DNA of 64,000 nucleotides from Bacillus pinisoli (GCF_023036475.1 NZ_JAJQKI010000011.1:1-64000); one strand, 5' to 3'; shown: positions 16,311-24,642, numbered from the stretch's first letter. Notes: generated by a model not told the origin, from the sequence alone. Translations and numbers: made by a program.

Positions 16311-17753
16311 GTGGGATTAGCTGTAAAACACTCTGTTGAAGAACAAAACCATTCACAGAAAAAATCTAGTTGGATGAAAAGTTGGAAGTTTATTTTACCT
16401 GGTATTGTCATCATGATTATGCTAATTTTACTATCCATTCTTTACTACTATCAGGGAAATTATTTTAATACTAATATTACGGTGAACAGAATAAATGTTG
16501 GTGGTCTAACACCGGAGCAGGCTCTTGGAAAGCTTCAAACTACAAGCTTAACAAATAAAGTCTATATTGGTGAGCTAGAAATAATAGATGGAACAGATAC
16601 GAAGATGAGATTTTCAGAAGAGGATCTACCCAGGTTCGAAGAGCTATTAGAAAAACAGTGGACCTTTTTTCCTTCCTTTAAGAAAAAGAATTATTCCTTA
16701 TTTCCAACTCGAGACGACCAGTATAGAAGCATCATATTGAAATACGATTTAGAGCAGAAACTTCTTTCTATAAATAAGCCATTAATAGCTCCCGTTGATT
16801 CCCATGCTATTCTTAAACAAGGTAAAATTTCCATCACTAAAAGTGTGGATGGTACGAAATATGATATTAAAAGTCTACTAAGTAATTATCTTATGCAACA
16901 ATATACAAGTGATATCTATCTAGATCCATTTTTCAGTCAACCAATTAGGGAAGATAGTCTGACTGTAAAAAATGAAGAAAAGATATTAAAAGAGTTTCTT
17001 CAACACACGGTTAATTATCAGGTTCAAGATCAAGTATTTTCCCTAAAGGCAAACGAACTAATTCAAGATGCATTTGTGTCGAAAGATAAAAAGGTGGTAA
17101 TAGACCCTATACATATCAGAACAAGAGTTGCAGAAATTAATGCTTCTCAATCTACTTTAGGTAAAGATTTCACTTTTAATACTCACTCAGGATCAGTTAT
17201 TCAGGTGAAAGGCCAAGGGTATGGATGGGCACTTGATATAGAGAAAGAAACTGCTCTCATTCTTGATGCATTTGAAAATGGAGTGGGTTCCCTTGCTGCC
17301 TCTAACATTTATGGAAATGGTTGGAGCAATGAGGGGTATGGCTATGAAACGCTAGCTAATGGGGGCATTGGCGGTACGTATGCAGAAGTGTCATTAAAAG
17401 ATCAGCGTCTCTGGTTATATAAAGAAGGAAAAGTAGTATTTACGACTCATGTAGTGACTGGTAACGAGAGAACTGGTCAACATACTTCTAAAGGCGTTTG
17501 GTATATTCTTTACAAAAGAACACCATACACACTGACCGGTACCTCTCCAGAAAATCCCTACTCTATTAAAGTTAATTATTGGGCTCCTTTTACCAACAGT
17601 GGTCAGGGATTCCATGATGCTAGTTGGCGAAGCAACTGGAGAGGCAATGCATACCACACCGCAGGCTCTAACGGCTGTGTTAATATTCCTCCTAATGTCA
17701 TGAAGAACGTCTATCAAAATGTAAGTGTCTATCAGCCCGTAGTAATCTATTAA
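16311..17753 (+). CDS. Membrane-anchored L,D-transpeptidase (YkuD) with PG_binding_4 repeats
   Basis: A 480-residue type II membrane protein. After about 25 basic residues there is one membrane span (FILPGIVIMIMLILLSILYYY). Two YPL/PG_binding_4-like extracellular domains follow (NVGGLTPEQALGKL begins the first). The YkuD catalytic domain occupies the last 125 residues with HTAGSNGCVNI, nucleophile Cys about 456. It would make 3-3 peptidoglycan cross-links or attach proteins, as in Enterococcus Ldtfm-like enzymes. GTG 16311 is preferred because AGGAGGG ends 6 nt before it; the TTG/ATG at 16284/16287 precede that site and lack one of their own. It is monocistronic. Confidence 0.9.
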   Translation: MGLAVKHSVEEQNHSQKKSSWMKSWKFILPGIVIMIMLILLSILYYYQGNYFNTNITVNRINVGGLTPEQALGKLQTTSLTNKVYIGELEIIDGTDTKMRFSEEDLPRFEELLEKQWTFFPSFKKKNYSLFPTRDDQYRSIILKYDLEQKLLSINKPLIAPVDSHAILKQGKISITKSVDGTKYDIKSLLSNYLMQQYTSDIYLDPFFSQPIREDSLTVKNEEKILKEFLQHTVNYQVQDQVFSLKANELIQDAFVSKDKKVVIDPIHIRTRVAEINASQSTLGKDFTFNTHSGSVIQVKGQGYGWALDIEKETALILDAFENGVGSLAASNIYGNGWSNEGYGYETLANGGIGGTYAEVSLKDQRLWLYKEGKVVFTTHVVTGNERTGQHTSKGVWYILYKRTPYTLTGTSPENPYSIKVNYWAPFTNSGQGFHDASWRSNWRGNAYHTAGSNGCVNIPPNVMKNVYQNVSVYQPVVIY

Positions 17754-17788
17754 AAAAACAGGCAATCCTGACGATTGCCTGTTTTTTT
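17753..17788. terminator. Strong terminator after the L,D-transpeptidase gene
   Basis: CAGGCAATC and GATTGCCTG form a perfect stem flanked by A and T runs, so it works on both strands. Confidence 0.9.
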
Positions 17789-17928
17789 AATAGGTATATA
17801 TTTACATGTAATATATTAATATATGTAATGCATCTAAGCAATTTTCATCACGAATACTACTAAATAAGCTTATTTTCTATTATGTTTGTAAAGATTATGT
17901 CTTAATACAGAAAATTTTTATAGAAGTT

Positions 17929-17935
17929 TTCGACA
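17929..17935 (-). promoter_or_regulatory. Spo0A-box-like site
   Basis: TGTCGAA on the minus strand, context AAATGTCGAAAACT, about 320 nt upstream of the first c-di-GMP aptamer. Confidence 0.4.
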
Positions 17936-18155
17936 TTTTTCTACAAAATTAAAATAAACATAATAGTTATATTATTCAATTATTATTCTATTTTAGAAAA
18001 ATATCATATGAATTATTAACTAAGTAAATAATACACTTACAGACAAATTGCTTGTTAAAAAAGATATATCGAAAAATAAATTTCCTATTCTTTTCAATAA
18101 ATTCCTTATATAAAAATGCCGATAGATAGAACTTATTTTTCATTAAGATTTATTT

Positions 18156-18162
18156 TGTCGAA
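18156..18162 (+). promoter_or_regulatory. Spo0A-box-like site
   Basis: TGTCGAA in context TTTTGTCGAAAATT, a very good 0A-box match, about 95 nt upstream of the first c-di-GMP aptamer. Confidence 0.45.
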
Positions 18163-18253
18163 AATTCAGACTGTTTTTTTTCTTCTATTTAGTCTATTAT
18201 AAAAGTAGGTAATATAGCTCATGCTTAAATACCTACTAAAAATTAAATATTTT

Positions 18254-18352
18254 CGTAAGGGCAAATTACCAGAAATGGTAAGACGCAAAGCTATAGGGGC
18301 TTAAGTAGATCATACAAGCCAGCCAGCTGCAAGCGAGGATTAATACTCGACA
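18254..18352 (+). ncRNA. Cyclic-di-GMP-I (GEMM-I) riboswitch
   Basis: The aptamer core is present in order: GGGCAAA, a stem TTACCA/TGGTAA closed by a GAAA tetraloop, GACGCAAAGC, GGGGCTTAAG and GCCAGCCAGCTGC. The first G of GGCAAA is retained, as in c-di-GMP binders rather than cGAMP variants. A terminator follows at once (18358-18383), so the switch controls transcription of the tandem micropeptide, DUF5317 and GGDEF/HD-GYP genes. Whether ligand turns it on or off needs the alternative pairing; AATTGCCC at 18354-18361 could pair with the 5' GGGCAAATT strand of the aptamer. Confidence 0.9.
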
Positions 18353-18357
18353 TAATT

Positions 18358-18383
18358 GCCCATTTATATTGATATAAATGGGC
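18358..18383 (+). terminator. Expression-platform terminator of the first c-di-GMP riboswitch
   Basis: GCCCATTTATA pairs perfectly with TATAAATGGGC and TTTTCTT follows. Confidence 0.9.
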
Positions 18384-18442
18384 TTTTCTTATTACATACA
18401 ATCCTTCTGCTTGTCTCACTACTACTAAAGGGGGATGAAACG

Positions 18443-18523
18443 ATGAAATTCAAAATCACAATGACTCTACTTTATGCAACAATGTTTGTTTTAGCTGCTG
18501 TTTCTGGATTTAGACTTGACTAA
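18443..18523 (+). CDS. c-di-GMP-riboswitch-controlled micropeptide A (26 aa, ends SGFRLD)
   Basis: An ATG preceded by AAAGGGGG at 8 nt opens a 26-codon gene. The product starts MKFKITMT, has a hydrophobic core of about 14 residues (LLYATMFVLAAVSG) and ends in FRLD. It looks like a small membrane-inserted or exported peptide with a short charged C-terminus. It is nearly identical at the protein level to the next gene while differing at many third codon positions, which shows selection on the peptide. It is the first gene after the riboswitch terminator. I do not recognise the family. Possible roles are a signal peptide precursor or a small regulator of the membrane proteins encoded downstream. 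Confidence 0.8.
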   Translation: MKFKITMTLLYATMFVLAAVSGFRLD

Positions 18524-18614
18524 TATTAGTTAAAAGTATTTAAGAACAATCTATTATAGTTTGAACTCGTTTCGTGACTATCAAAAAAAAACAATTATCG
18601 GGAGGATTATTACA

Positions 18615-18695
18615 ATGAAATTTAAAATTACAATGACTTTATTTTATGCAACAATGTTCGTATTAGCTGCTGTTTCTGGATTTAGACTTGACTAA
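18615..18695 (+). CDS. Micropeptide B (26 aa, ends SGFRLD), paralogue of A
   Basis: Second copy of the micropeptide with GGGAGGA at 8 nt from the ATG. The protein differs from copy A by a single residue (L10F), whereas the DNA has several synonymous changes (for example TTC/TTT, ATC/ATT, CTA/TTA). That pattern indicates a functional translated gene. The 90-bp interval from copy A is AT-rich without a terminator, so both are in one transcript. Nothing in the sequence gives a catalytic role. Confidence 0.8.
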   Translation: MKFKITMTLFYATMFVLAAVSGFRLD

Positions 18696-18719
18696 TAATA
18701 TTATAGGGGAGGATTTTTT

Positions 18720-18788
18720 ATGACAATCATTAAAAATCTATTAGAAAAACTTTTGTACAGCCCAGTTCTTGGATGGAGACTAGATTAA
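18720..18788 (+). CDS. Micropeptide C (22 aa, ends LGWRLD)
   Basis: An ATG with AGGGGAGGA 6-7 nt upstream opens a 22-codon gene 24 nt after copy B. The N-terminus (MTIIKNLLEKLLYS) is amphipathic rather than hydrophobic, but the end, PVLGWRLD, keeps the G-[FW]-R-L-D stop pattern of copies A and B. The retained C-terminus with an unrelated leader suggests that the last four or five residues are the functional part, as in many mature signal peptides. This is inference; no family is known to me. Confidence 0.7.
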   Translation: MTIIKNLLEKLLYSPVLGWRLD

Positions 18789-18828
18789 GAACATATCCTT
18801 ATAGAAGAGTAAAAGCTTGGAGAGATTT

Positions 18829-18912
18829 ATGCATGATGTGTTTTTAGTTGCTGTTTCCGGTTTAAACTCAATTAAAACGAAGCTATACATCATAGAAGTA
18901 TTGAATAATTAG
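18829..18912 (+). CDS. Possible degenerate micropeptide D (27 aa)
   Basis: A 27-codon frame with GGAGAG 5 nt before the ATG. Residues VFLVAVSGLN resemble MFVLAAVSGFR of copies A and B, but the RLD end is replaced by NSIKTKLYIIEVLNN. It may be a decayed or diverged copy. Support is weaker than for A-C. Confidence 0.4.
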   Translation: MHDVFLVAVSGLNSIKTKLYIIEVLNN

Positions 18913-18936
18913 TAGATTTATACTCTTCTTTAGGTG

Positions 18937-18969
18937 AGAGAGCTGGATAGATATATAAACCAGCTCTCT
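18937..18969 (+). terminator. Intra-operon hairpin between micropeptides and DUF5317
   Basis: AGAGAGCTGG pairs perfectly over 10 bp with CCAGCTCTCT, followed only by ATTTATC. The T run is poor, so it may be a partial terminator or RNA-stability element that lets the peptides be made in excess over the downstream membrane proteins. Confidence 0.5.
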
Positions 18970-19003
18970 ATTTATCATTAAAGGTCATTTAGGGGGCACT
19001 TAT

Positions 19004-19561
19004 ATGTTCATCGATAGTATTATTATTGGCATTATTATAGCTTTGATTATGGGTGGAAGCTTTCAAGGATTGGTTAATATTTCTCTTAAACACCCTTGGC
19101 TAATTGTTGTTGCCTTTGTTCTACAATTCCTATCCATATATATATTTCCCAATCAACTCTTATTAGCAATCATTGTAAGTAATACAGTGCTTATTGCATT
19201 TTCAATCTTTAATATCAAATTTGCTGGTTTCAAGTATATGATCATTGGAATTTTACTAAATTTACTTGTAATGGTCGTAAATGGTGGAAGAATGCCTGTT
19301 GATGTTGAAGCAGCTAAAGTTATTTCTCCTAGCGATGTACCAGCACTTCTTGCAGGTGAGTATGGCAAACATGTTGCATTATCAGAAAACACGCATCTGA
19401 ATTTTCTTGGAGATATTTTCTTTTTACAATATCCGTATCCTCGCCAGATCGTCATCAGCTTAGGTGATATTATCTTTTCACTAGGGGTTATCCTATTCTT
19501 ACATCACGTGATGGTTAAAGGAAAGAAAAAACCCAAGGAAGTGGTTAGGGTTGGAGCGTAA
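19004..19561 (+). CDS. DUF5317 multi-spanning membrane protein
   Basis: A 185-residue integral membrane protein with five or six helices and the conserved LLNLLVMVVNGGRMPVDVEAA segment that marks DUF5317. A roughly 50-residue loop (about 108-150) contains LGDIFFLQYPYPRQIVISLGDIIFSLG, which is also conserved in the family. Function is unknown; neighbours of this family often include HD-GYP or sensor proteins. The ATG follows AGGGGGC. It overlaps the next gene by 11 nt, so the two products are translationally coupled and probably act together at the membrane. It could export, process or sense the small peptides encoded just upstream. Confidence 0.75.
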   Translation: MFIDSIIIGIIIALIMGGSFQGLVNISLKHPWLIVVAFVLQFLSIYIFPNQLLLAIIVSNTVLIAFSIFNIKFAGFKYMIIGILLNLLVMVVNGGRMPVDVEAAKVISPSDVPALLAGEYGKHVALSENTHLNFLGDIFFLQYPYPRQIVISLGDIIFSLGVILFLHHVMVKGKKKPKEVVRVGA

Positions 19562-21383
19562 TAAAAGTTTATTAATCTATCAAATTTTCTGTCTTATTAT
19601 CTTTTCTTCATTATTTACTACCCTTTTTCAGCCTATTAGTCTAGATATATGGATTGTTGTTGTAACTTTTGCAGCTGCTGCTGTACTTTTTGAGTTACGA
19701 CCTATTGTCTTACCTTCAGGGGATAACCTTTCAATGGTTACACCTCTACTTTTCACAGCTGGTTTACTGTATGGTGTATATACAATTTTTCTCATTTGTA
19801 TTCTAATGTTTATTATCTTATCTTTTATTAACCCTAAAAAGTGGGTTTCTAATGCTTTCAATAGCATTCAGTTTAGTATTTCAGGGTATGTTGGTTTTAT
19901 TTTTTATAATTTTTTTACAAACACATCAATTGACTCATATATTGTGAATATCCCAGCATTTATTGCATTTTCTATTTGCTTTTATATATCAAACGTATTA
20001 CTACTCTCTACTTATCTTTCATTTAGAAGTAAAAAGCCATTGAAAACATTTTTTAAAGTATTTTTTGAAAGAAAAGCTGTTCTGATCTTTTTTACTATGA
20101 AGGCGCTAGGGCTTATATTAGCAGTAGTTGTACAACATGAAGGCATGCTAGGTATGATTGTATTTTGTACGATTATGTGGACGCTAGGAATATCCTATCG
20201 AAGTTATTACAACATGTTTGAACACTTCAGAAATCTTAGTGAAAAAGATGAGTTAACAAAGCTATACAATCATCGATATTTCCAAGAACAACTTGGTTTG
20301 TCATTAAAACAAAATGAGAGAACTGCTCTTCTATTAATAGATATTGATCACTTTAAAAATTATAATGATACATTTGGGCACCCTCAAGGTGACCAATTGC
20401 TAAGAGAACTTGCACAAATCTTTATGGATACAATTCCTACGAACGGATTGGCCTGCAGATATGGTGGAGAGGAATTTGCCATTATTCTACCTAATACAAA
20501 TACAAATGAAGCCATCGCTATAGCAGAATCCATACGTCTCAAAGTAGCTAATACTTCCTTCTATGGTGTTGAACATATGCCACAAAAGCGTATTACCGTT
20601 TCAATTGGTGTCTCTACCTCTCCTGAGATGGGAACGAAACGAGAACAATTAATTATGTTAGCTGACCAAGCCCTTTATAAAACTAAGTATAGTAGTAGAA
20701 ACAAAGTACAGCTTTATACATCTGTTATTGATGAACTGAAAGGAAATTATGTCTTCTCTTCAAGGGACGAAGAAGAAGTTCTTCAATCATTAAGAACTTT
20801 TCTAATGATTATCCACTCCAAAGATCGCTACACTTACGGACACACAGAGAGAATAATGGAATATGCAGAGAACCTTGCAAAGAAGATTGGTCTATCACCT
20901 TCAGAAGTAAAGAATGTTAGATATGGTGCACTTTTACATGATATTGGAAAAGTTGAGGTACCAACAGAGGTTTTAAATAAAACCACAAAACTGGACCAAG
21001 ATGAGTGGGAAACTATTAAAATGCATGTCATATGGGGGGAACAAATGGTTGAGCCAATTGAAGAACTTCACCACTGCCTACCAATGATCCGTCATCATCA
21101 TGAGCGATTTGATGGTAGAGGATATCCAAATCAATTGTCTGGTCATGATATTCCACTTGAAGCAAGAATTCTGACCATCGCTGATTGCTTTGATGCTATG
21201 ACAACAAATCGTCCCTATCAAAAGGCTAAATCTATACCTGAAGCAATTGAAGAAATTATCCGTTGTTCCGGTAGTCAGTTTGACCCTGATCTTATTGATC
21301 CTTTCATAGAAGTCATATCTGAATTAAGACCGGAAGTAAAGCTAGCTATAAAAGAAAAGCATGTATTAAATAAAGTTATATAA
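19551..21383 (+). CDS. Membrane GGDEF/HD-GYP hybrid c-di-GMP enzyme
   Basis: A 610-residue protein. Residues 1-215 form about seven membrane helices with the FELRPIVLPSGDNLSMVTPLL motif shared with the cyclase at 23420-24604. The GGDEF domain has GGEEF at about residue 305 and LLIDIDHFKNYND, so cyclase activity is plausible; no RxxD inhibitory site precedes it. The HD-GYP domain (about 395-600) has HDIGK at about 463, HHH and GRGYP at about 524, the signature of active HD-GYP phosphodiesterases. It can thus both make and degrade c-di-GMP. It starts at TTG 19551 inside the DUF5317 gene. Control by a c-di-GMP riboswitch makes this a feedback loop. Confidence 0.9.
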   Translation: MERNKSLLIYQIFCLIIFSSLFTTLFQPISLDIWIVVVTFAAAAVLFELRPIVLPSGDNLSMVTPLLFTAGLLYGVYTIFLICILMFIILSFINPKKWVSNAFNSIQFSISGYVGFIFYNFFTNTSIDSYIVNIPAFIAFSICFYISNVLLLSTYLSFRSKKPLKTFFKVFFERKAVLIFFTMKALGLILAVVVQHEGMLGMIVFCTIMWTLGISYRSYYNMFEHFRNLSEKDELTKLYNHRYFQEQLGLSLKQNERTALLLIDIDHFKNYNDTFGHPQGDQLLRELAQIFMDTIPTNGLACRYGGEEFAIILPNTNTNEAIAIAESIRLKVANTSFYGVEHMPQKRITVSIGVSTSPEMGTKREQLIMLADQALYKTKYSSRNKVQLYTSVIDELKGNYVFSSRDEEEVLQSLRTFLMIIHSKDRYTYGHTERIMEYAENLAKKIGLSPSEVKNVRYGALLHDIGKVEVPTEVLNKTTKLDQDEWETIKMHVIWGEQMVEPIEELHHCLPMIRHHHERFDGRGYPNQLSGHDIPLEARILTIADCFDAMTTNRPYQKAKSIPEAIEEIIRCSGSQFDPDLIDPFIEVISELRPEVKLAIKEKHVLNKVI

Positions 21384-21415
21384 AATAAGAAGAACAGTCA
21401 TTGTATATGAGATAT

Positions 21416-21459
21416 AAACAAAACACTGCATTAGTCATTTTAAGTGCAGTGTTTTGTTT
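21416..21459. terminator. Bidirectional terminator between convergent HD-GYP genes
   Basis: AAACAAAACACTGCA and TGCAGTGTTTTGTTT form a perfect 15-bp stem. Confidence 0.9.
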
Positions 21460-21461
21460 AT

Positions 21462-22364
21462 TTAAATTCTTCCTTCTTCTCTCAATACTTCTTCAAAGGC
21501 TCTCACTACGTTTTCGTCATAATGTGTATTTACTAGTCTTTTTAACTCATCTAAGCAATATTGAACAGTAAATCCTTTGCGATAAGCTCGATCCTCCGTC
21601 ATGGCATCAAAGGTATCGCTAACAGCTATTATTCTAGCTTCTAAGACAATCTGCTCTCCTTGTAATCTATTCGGATAGCCGGTACCGTTTAGTCTCTCGT
21701 GGTGCTGTTCAATAATTGTAACAATTCCATCATAGTATGAACCCTTGACCATTTCCGCTCCGTCTGAAGGATGACGCTTTATAATGTCATATTCTTCGTC
21801 TGTTAACTTTCCAGGCTTATTTAATATTTCTTCAGGGGTGTTGATCTTTCCTATATCATGTAAGAATGAAGCAATATATAAATTTTCGAGCCTTTCTTTT
21901 GAAAGTCTCATTTTTTTAGCAATTTTCATCGCATACGTTGCTACTCGTTCACTATGATCCATCGTATACCTGTCTTTTTGTTCAACTTTTTCTACTATAC
22001 TTGTGAATTCCGAAATGCTCTCGCTCAGTTGATAAAATGTTGGTTCTGTAATGACCCATAGATAAACAACATCTGATAATGTCTTAAAGTGAATATTTTC
22101 TGTAATGTTTTTTGCATAATAATAATCATTAGGTCCAAACTTTATCTTTTCACCTTCATGTTCACACTCTAGCTCTCCCTGGAGGATGTAGAAAAACTCC
22201 ATTACATCTGGATTTTCACTAGGATATATATAGAAATAATTGTCTTTAGCTATAGTTTGGATCATAATTTCTGTCCCATCTCCACGAGCAAGTAAACTTA
22301 TATCATATGCATCTAACTTTACATGCTCGATGAATGATCCATTTTTTCCTATAGTAAAAGACAT
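21462..22364 (-). CDS. Cupin-like/HD-GYP c-di-GMP phosphodiesterase
   Basis: A 300-residue soluble protein. Residues 1-105 form a cupin-like beta barrel (EFFYILQGELECEHEGEKIKFGPNDYYY) that could bind a ligand. The HD-GYP domain follows with MDHSERVATYA, HDIGK, HHERLNGTGYP and DTFDAMTEDRAYR, all active-site elements present. It is therefore a likely cytoplasmic c-di-GMP phosphodiesterase with a small-molecule or protein-sensing N-terminus. The ATG at 22364 is placed 6 nt after GAGGTG; the GTG at 22373 is part of that ribosome-binding site. It is monocistronic and converges on the riboswitch-controlled operon. The 290-nt gap upstream to 22663 shows no gene. Confidence 0.85.
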   Translation of the reverse strand: MSFTIGKNGSFIEHVKLDAYDISLLARGDGTEIMIQTIAKDNYFYIYPSENPDVMEFFYILQGELECEHEGEKIKFGPNDYYYAKNITENIHFKTLSDVVYLWVITEPTFYQLSESISEFTSIVEKVEQKDRYTMDHSERVATYAMKIAKKMRLSKERLENLYIASFLHDIGKINTPEEILNKPGKLTDEEYDIIKRHPSDGAEMVKGSYYDGIVTIIEQHHERLNGTGYPNRLQGEQIVLEARIIAVSDTFDAMTEDRAYRKGFTVQYCLDELKRLVNTHYDENVVRAFEEVLREEGRI

Positions 22365-22663
22365 TTTGAACACCTCTGTTATAGTATTTACGCTGTTTTG
22401 GTATAGATTGTTGCTTTCGTAAAAATCCCAAAAGCCAGATTTTCACTTGGTAGTGCAAAGTTTCTGCTTTGAATTTAGAGAGTTGCTCTTTCCTAACCTT
22501 AAAAAGTTAATTTAATCGTATTAAATATGGAAAAATGCTGAAATATAAGATTGAAAAGCAACAAAGTTTTAGAAAAGTACCATTATTTATGCATAAAAAC
22601 GAGCCTAGACTTGATGTCAGACCCGCTCTCTTTTCCTCATCATATAGTAAGAACTAGTTTTTA

Positions 22664-23389
22664 TCAATTTCTTCTTGTAATTTTTATAACACGTACTGGG
22701 TCAATCCATACCCATCTATCTGCAAATCTTACGAGCTTCCAGCTACATTCTGCGATTACACCTTTTTCAGCTGCCTTTTTGATGACTTCATTGGACATTT
22801 TAATTGTCTCATTATAAACGTCAGTGATTACCTTATCTAGCTCCTCTGTAAACTTAAGCGTTACTTCATATATTTCTTCATCGATGGCTGCATTATGCGC
22901 AGCTACTTCATTAATTCTATTTAACAACTTTTCTGCTTCGGTTTTCATATTATCGTTAACTCTTCCATCAGCAGTCGATAGCAACTCAGTTAGTGCATAG
23001 ATATTTTGTTGAATTTCTGCTATTTTTCTTTCAATTTCTAATTGTCTTTCTTCAATTAGTGTATCTAGCTCTGTTGATTGTGCTTGCAGTCTATCTATTT
23101 TTCTTTGATCATTCCTTGCTTTTCTTGCTTCACGCGAGAGCTTTTCTTTCTCTTCTTTAAGCTTTACCACTTCTTTTTGTTCTTCAAGCACGCGGAAATC
23201 TTCTATATACTCTACATGAAGTTTGTCTGCTTTTTCTACTCCATCTGCAATCTTTTTATCAATATCTATATTCGTTTTCCCAATCATCTCTAGAGCTTCT
23301 TCAATATCTTTATCTTCATTTGCAAATGCTGGTGTAGCTACACTGAAAAGTAATAAGGCTGAAAGCACGGATAACATAAACTTTTTCAT
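22664..23389 (-). CDS. Secreted coiled-coil protein of unknown function
   Basis: A 241-residue exported protein: signal peptide 1-23 ending TPAFA, then long heptad-rich helices (EQKEVVKLKEEKEKLSREARKA and ERQLEIERKIAEIQQNI) and a small C-terminal beta-like segment ending WKLVRFADRWVWIDPVRVIKITRRN. It lacks an anchor motif. It is third in the riboswitch-controlled operon after the HExxH protease and the GGDEF protein, with 30 nt to the latter. Being exported with a protease under c-di-GMP control, it could be an adhesin-like or wall-associated substrate; no sequence evidence goes further. The ATG follows AGGAGG. Confidence 0.7.
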   Translation of the reverse strand: MKKFMLSVLSALLLFSVATPAFANEDKDIEEALEMIGKTNIDIDKKIADGVEKADKLHVEYIEDFRVLEEQKEVVKLKEEKEKLSREARKARNDQRKIDRLQAQSTELDTLIEERQLEIERKIAEIQQNIYALTELLSTADGRVNDNMKTEAEKLLNRINEVAAHNAAIDEEIYEVTLKFTEELDKVITDVYNETIKMSNEVIKKAAEKGVIAECSWKLVRFADRWVWIDPVRVIKITRRN

Positions 23390-23419
23390 TACTGATTCCT
23401 CCTAGGTAAAATTAGTAGT

Positions 23420-24604
23420 TTAAGATATTCCTTCATTTTCATAAGGGTTAAACAATTCTACTCTATTTTTAACAGTGTTTTTCACATGGTATAATGCTGT
23501 ATCTGCTCCCTTTATTAGGTTTTCTTTCGTTTGGGCTAAGTATGGAAATGCTGAAACCCCAATAGATACAGTTACTTTTTGATTAGGTAGCTCTTCAACA
23601 CCATGAAAAGATTCAGTTGAGATAGATTCTCTTATTTTTTCCGCAAGGATCAGGGCATCTTCAGTCTTACAAGTTGGAAGAATAATAGAAAATTCTTCCC
23701 CTCCATAGCGACAGGCAAATCCATCAGCTGGAGTCATTCGTAATAATAAATCTGAGACATCTTTTAATAGAATATCTCCTTTTGGATGTCCAAATTTATC
23801 ATTATATATTTTAAAGTAGTCTATATCTAATAGTAAGAGTGCCACGTCTTGCTGCTCCACTATCACTTCTTCTAATTTTTGCTGAAAGAAGCGATGATTA
23901 TATAATCCCGTTAATCCATCTTTAATGGATAATGTTTTAAAGTCATCATACATTTTGTAATACGTTCGATACACGATACTTAATCCCATTAATACGACAC
24001 TAAAAAGGATTATACCAACTGCTCCTTCAACCTCGATAATCTTGGTAATTAGGATTGCAAAAGTCATTAACGTAAAATAAACTCCTATTGATCTGATATC
24101 AAGAGAAATGGTGACTCGTTCTCTTGTATAGATATAGATATTGACCAGAAATAAATTGGTAAAGTGATAGATAATGATAAATAGACTGTAGGAAAGAACA
24201 TGACTTAAATCAATGGATCCGATCTTTCCACCAACAAAAACATAAGTATGTAAAGCCACGATTGCTGATAACGCGTATTGGATACCATTGAAACTAATTG
24301 GTTTCCAAGCCTGGAAGTTTCTGCTCACAATAACAATACAAAAGAATAGAATTGTTACTAATATTGGAAAAAACCCATATTGTATACCTACAATAAGTAA
24401 TAGTGGAGAAATAAAAGTTAAGTCTTCACCATTAGGAAGAAGAATGGGACGCAATTCAAAGACAGCAGCTATGATTGCTACTAGTACAACTGCAATCCAT
24501 TCTTCAGTAGTTAACATCCTAACATACGTTAGAAAAAGGTAGAGGAATAAAATCATACAGCAATATATATATATATTTAATAGATTGGACTTTAAATATT
24601 TCAC
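23420..24604 (-). CDS. Membrane diguanylate cyclase (GGEEF)
   Basis: A 394-residue protein. Residues 1-215 are about seven membrane helices with VFELRPILLPNGEDLTFISPLL, clearly paralogous to the sensor part of the GGDEF/HD-GYP protein at 19551-21383. The GGDEF domain has LLLDIDYFKIYNDKFGHPKGD and GGEEF at about residue 298, so it should be an active cyclase; there is no RxxD product-inhibition site. The likely start is GTG at 24604 with GAGAGGAT upstream. It is the middle gene of the operon behind the minus-strand c-di-GMP riboswitch, so its synthesis responds to its own product. Confidence 0.9.
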   Translation of the reverse strand: MKYLKSNLLNIYIYCCMILFLYLFLTYVRMLTTEEWIAVVLVAIIAAVFELRPILLPNGEDLTFISPLLLIVGIQYGFFPILVTILFFCIVIVSRNFQAWKPISFNGIQYALSAIVALHTYVFVGGKIGSIDLSHVLSYSLFIIIYHFTNLFLVNIYIYTRERVTISLDIRSIGVYFTLMTFAILITKIIEVEGAVGIILFSVVLMGLSIVYRTYYKMYDDFKTLSIKDGLTGLYNHRFFQQKLEEVIVEQQDVALLLLDIDYFKIYNDKFGHPKGDILLKDVSDLLLRMTPADGFACRYGGEEFSIILPTCKTEDALILAEKIRESISTESFHGVEELPNQKVTVSIGVSAFPYLAQTKENLIKGADTALYHVKNTVKNRVELFNPYENEGIS

Positions 24605-24642
24605 TGCTAATCTATCCTCTCTCTACTCTAATGATATAAGAC

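Larger units (their letters stand above)
17789..18250. other. Long AT-rich regulatory region upstream of the c-di-GMP riboswitch operon
   Basis: No coding frame with a ribosome-binding site is present. The stretch is very AT-rich with many A/T tracts. It contains two Spo0A-box-like sites (17929, 18156) and an inverted repeat GTAGGTA/TACCTAC at 18205-18236 just before the aptamer. It probably holds a complex promoter with AbrB- or Spo0A-type control; the exact promoter is not clear. Confidence 0.4.

Noticed and set aside
17415..17765. A 116-codon antisense frame under the L,D-transpeptidase gene
   Set aside because: It begins in the terminator region and mirrors the coding frame of a well-supported gene.
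18254..18352. Aptamer as a 3',3'-cGAMP-specific GEMM variant
   Set aside because: The G at the discriminating position of GGCAAA appears to be kept, so c-di-GMP is the more likely ligand; only binding tests could settle it.
22615..22660. Terminator after the coiled-coil protein gene
   Set aside because: GAGC/GCTC flanks are present but the inner positions do not pair, so the stem is too weak to claim.
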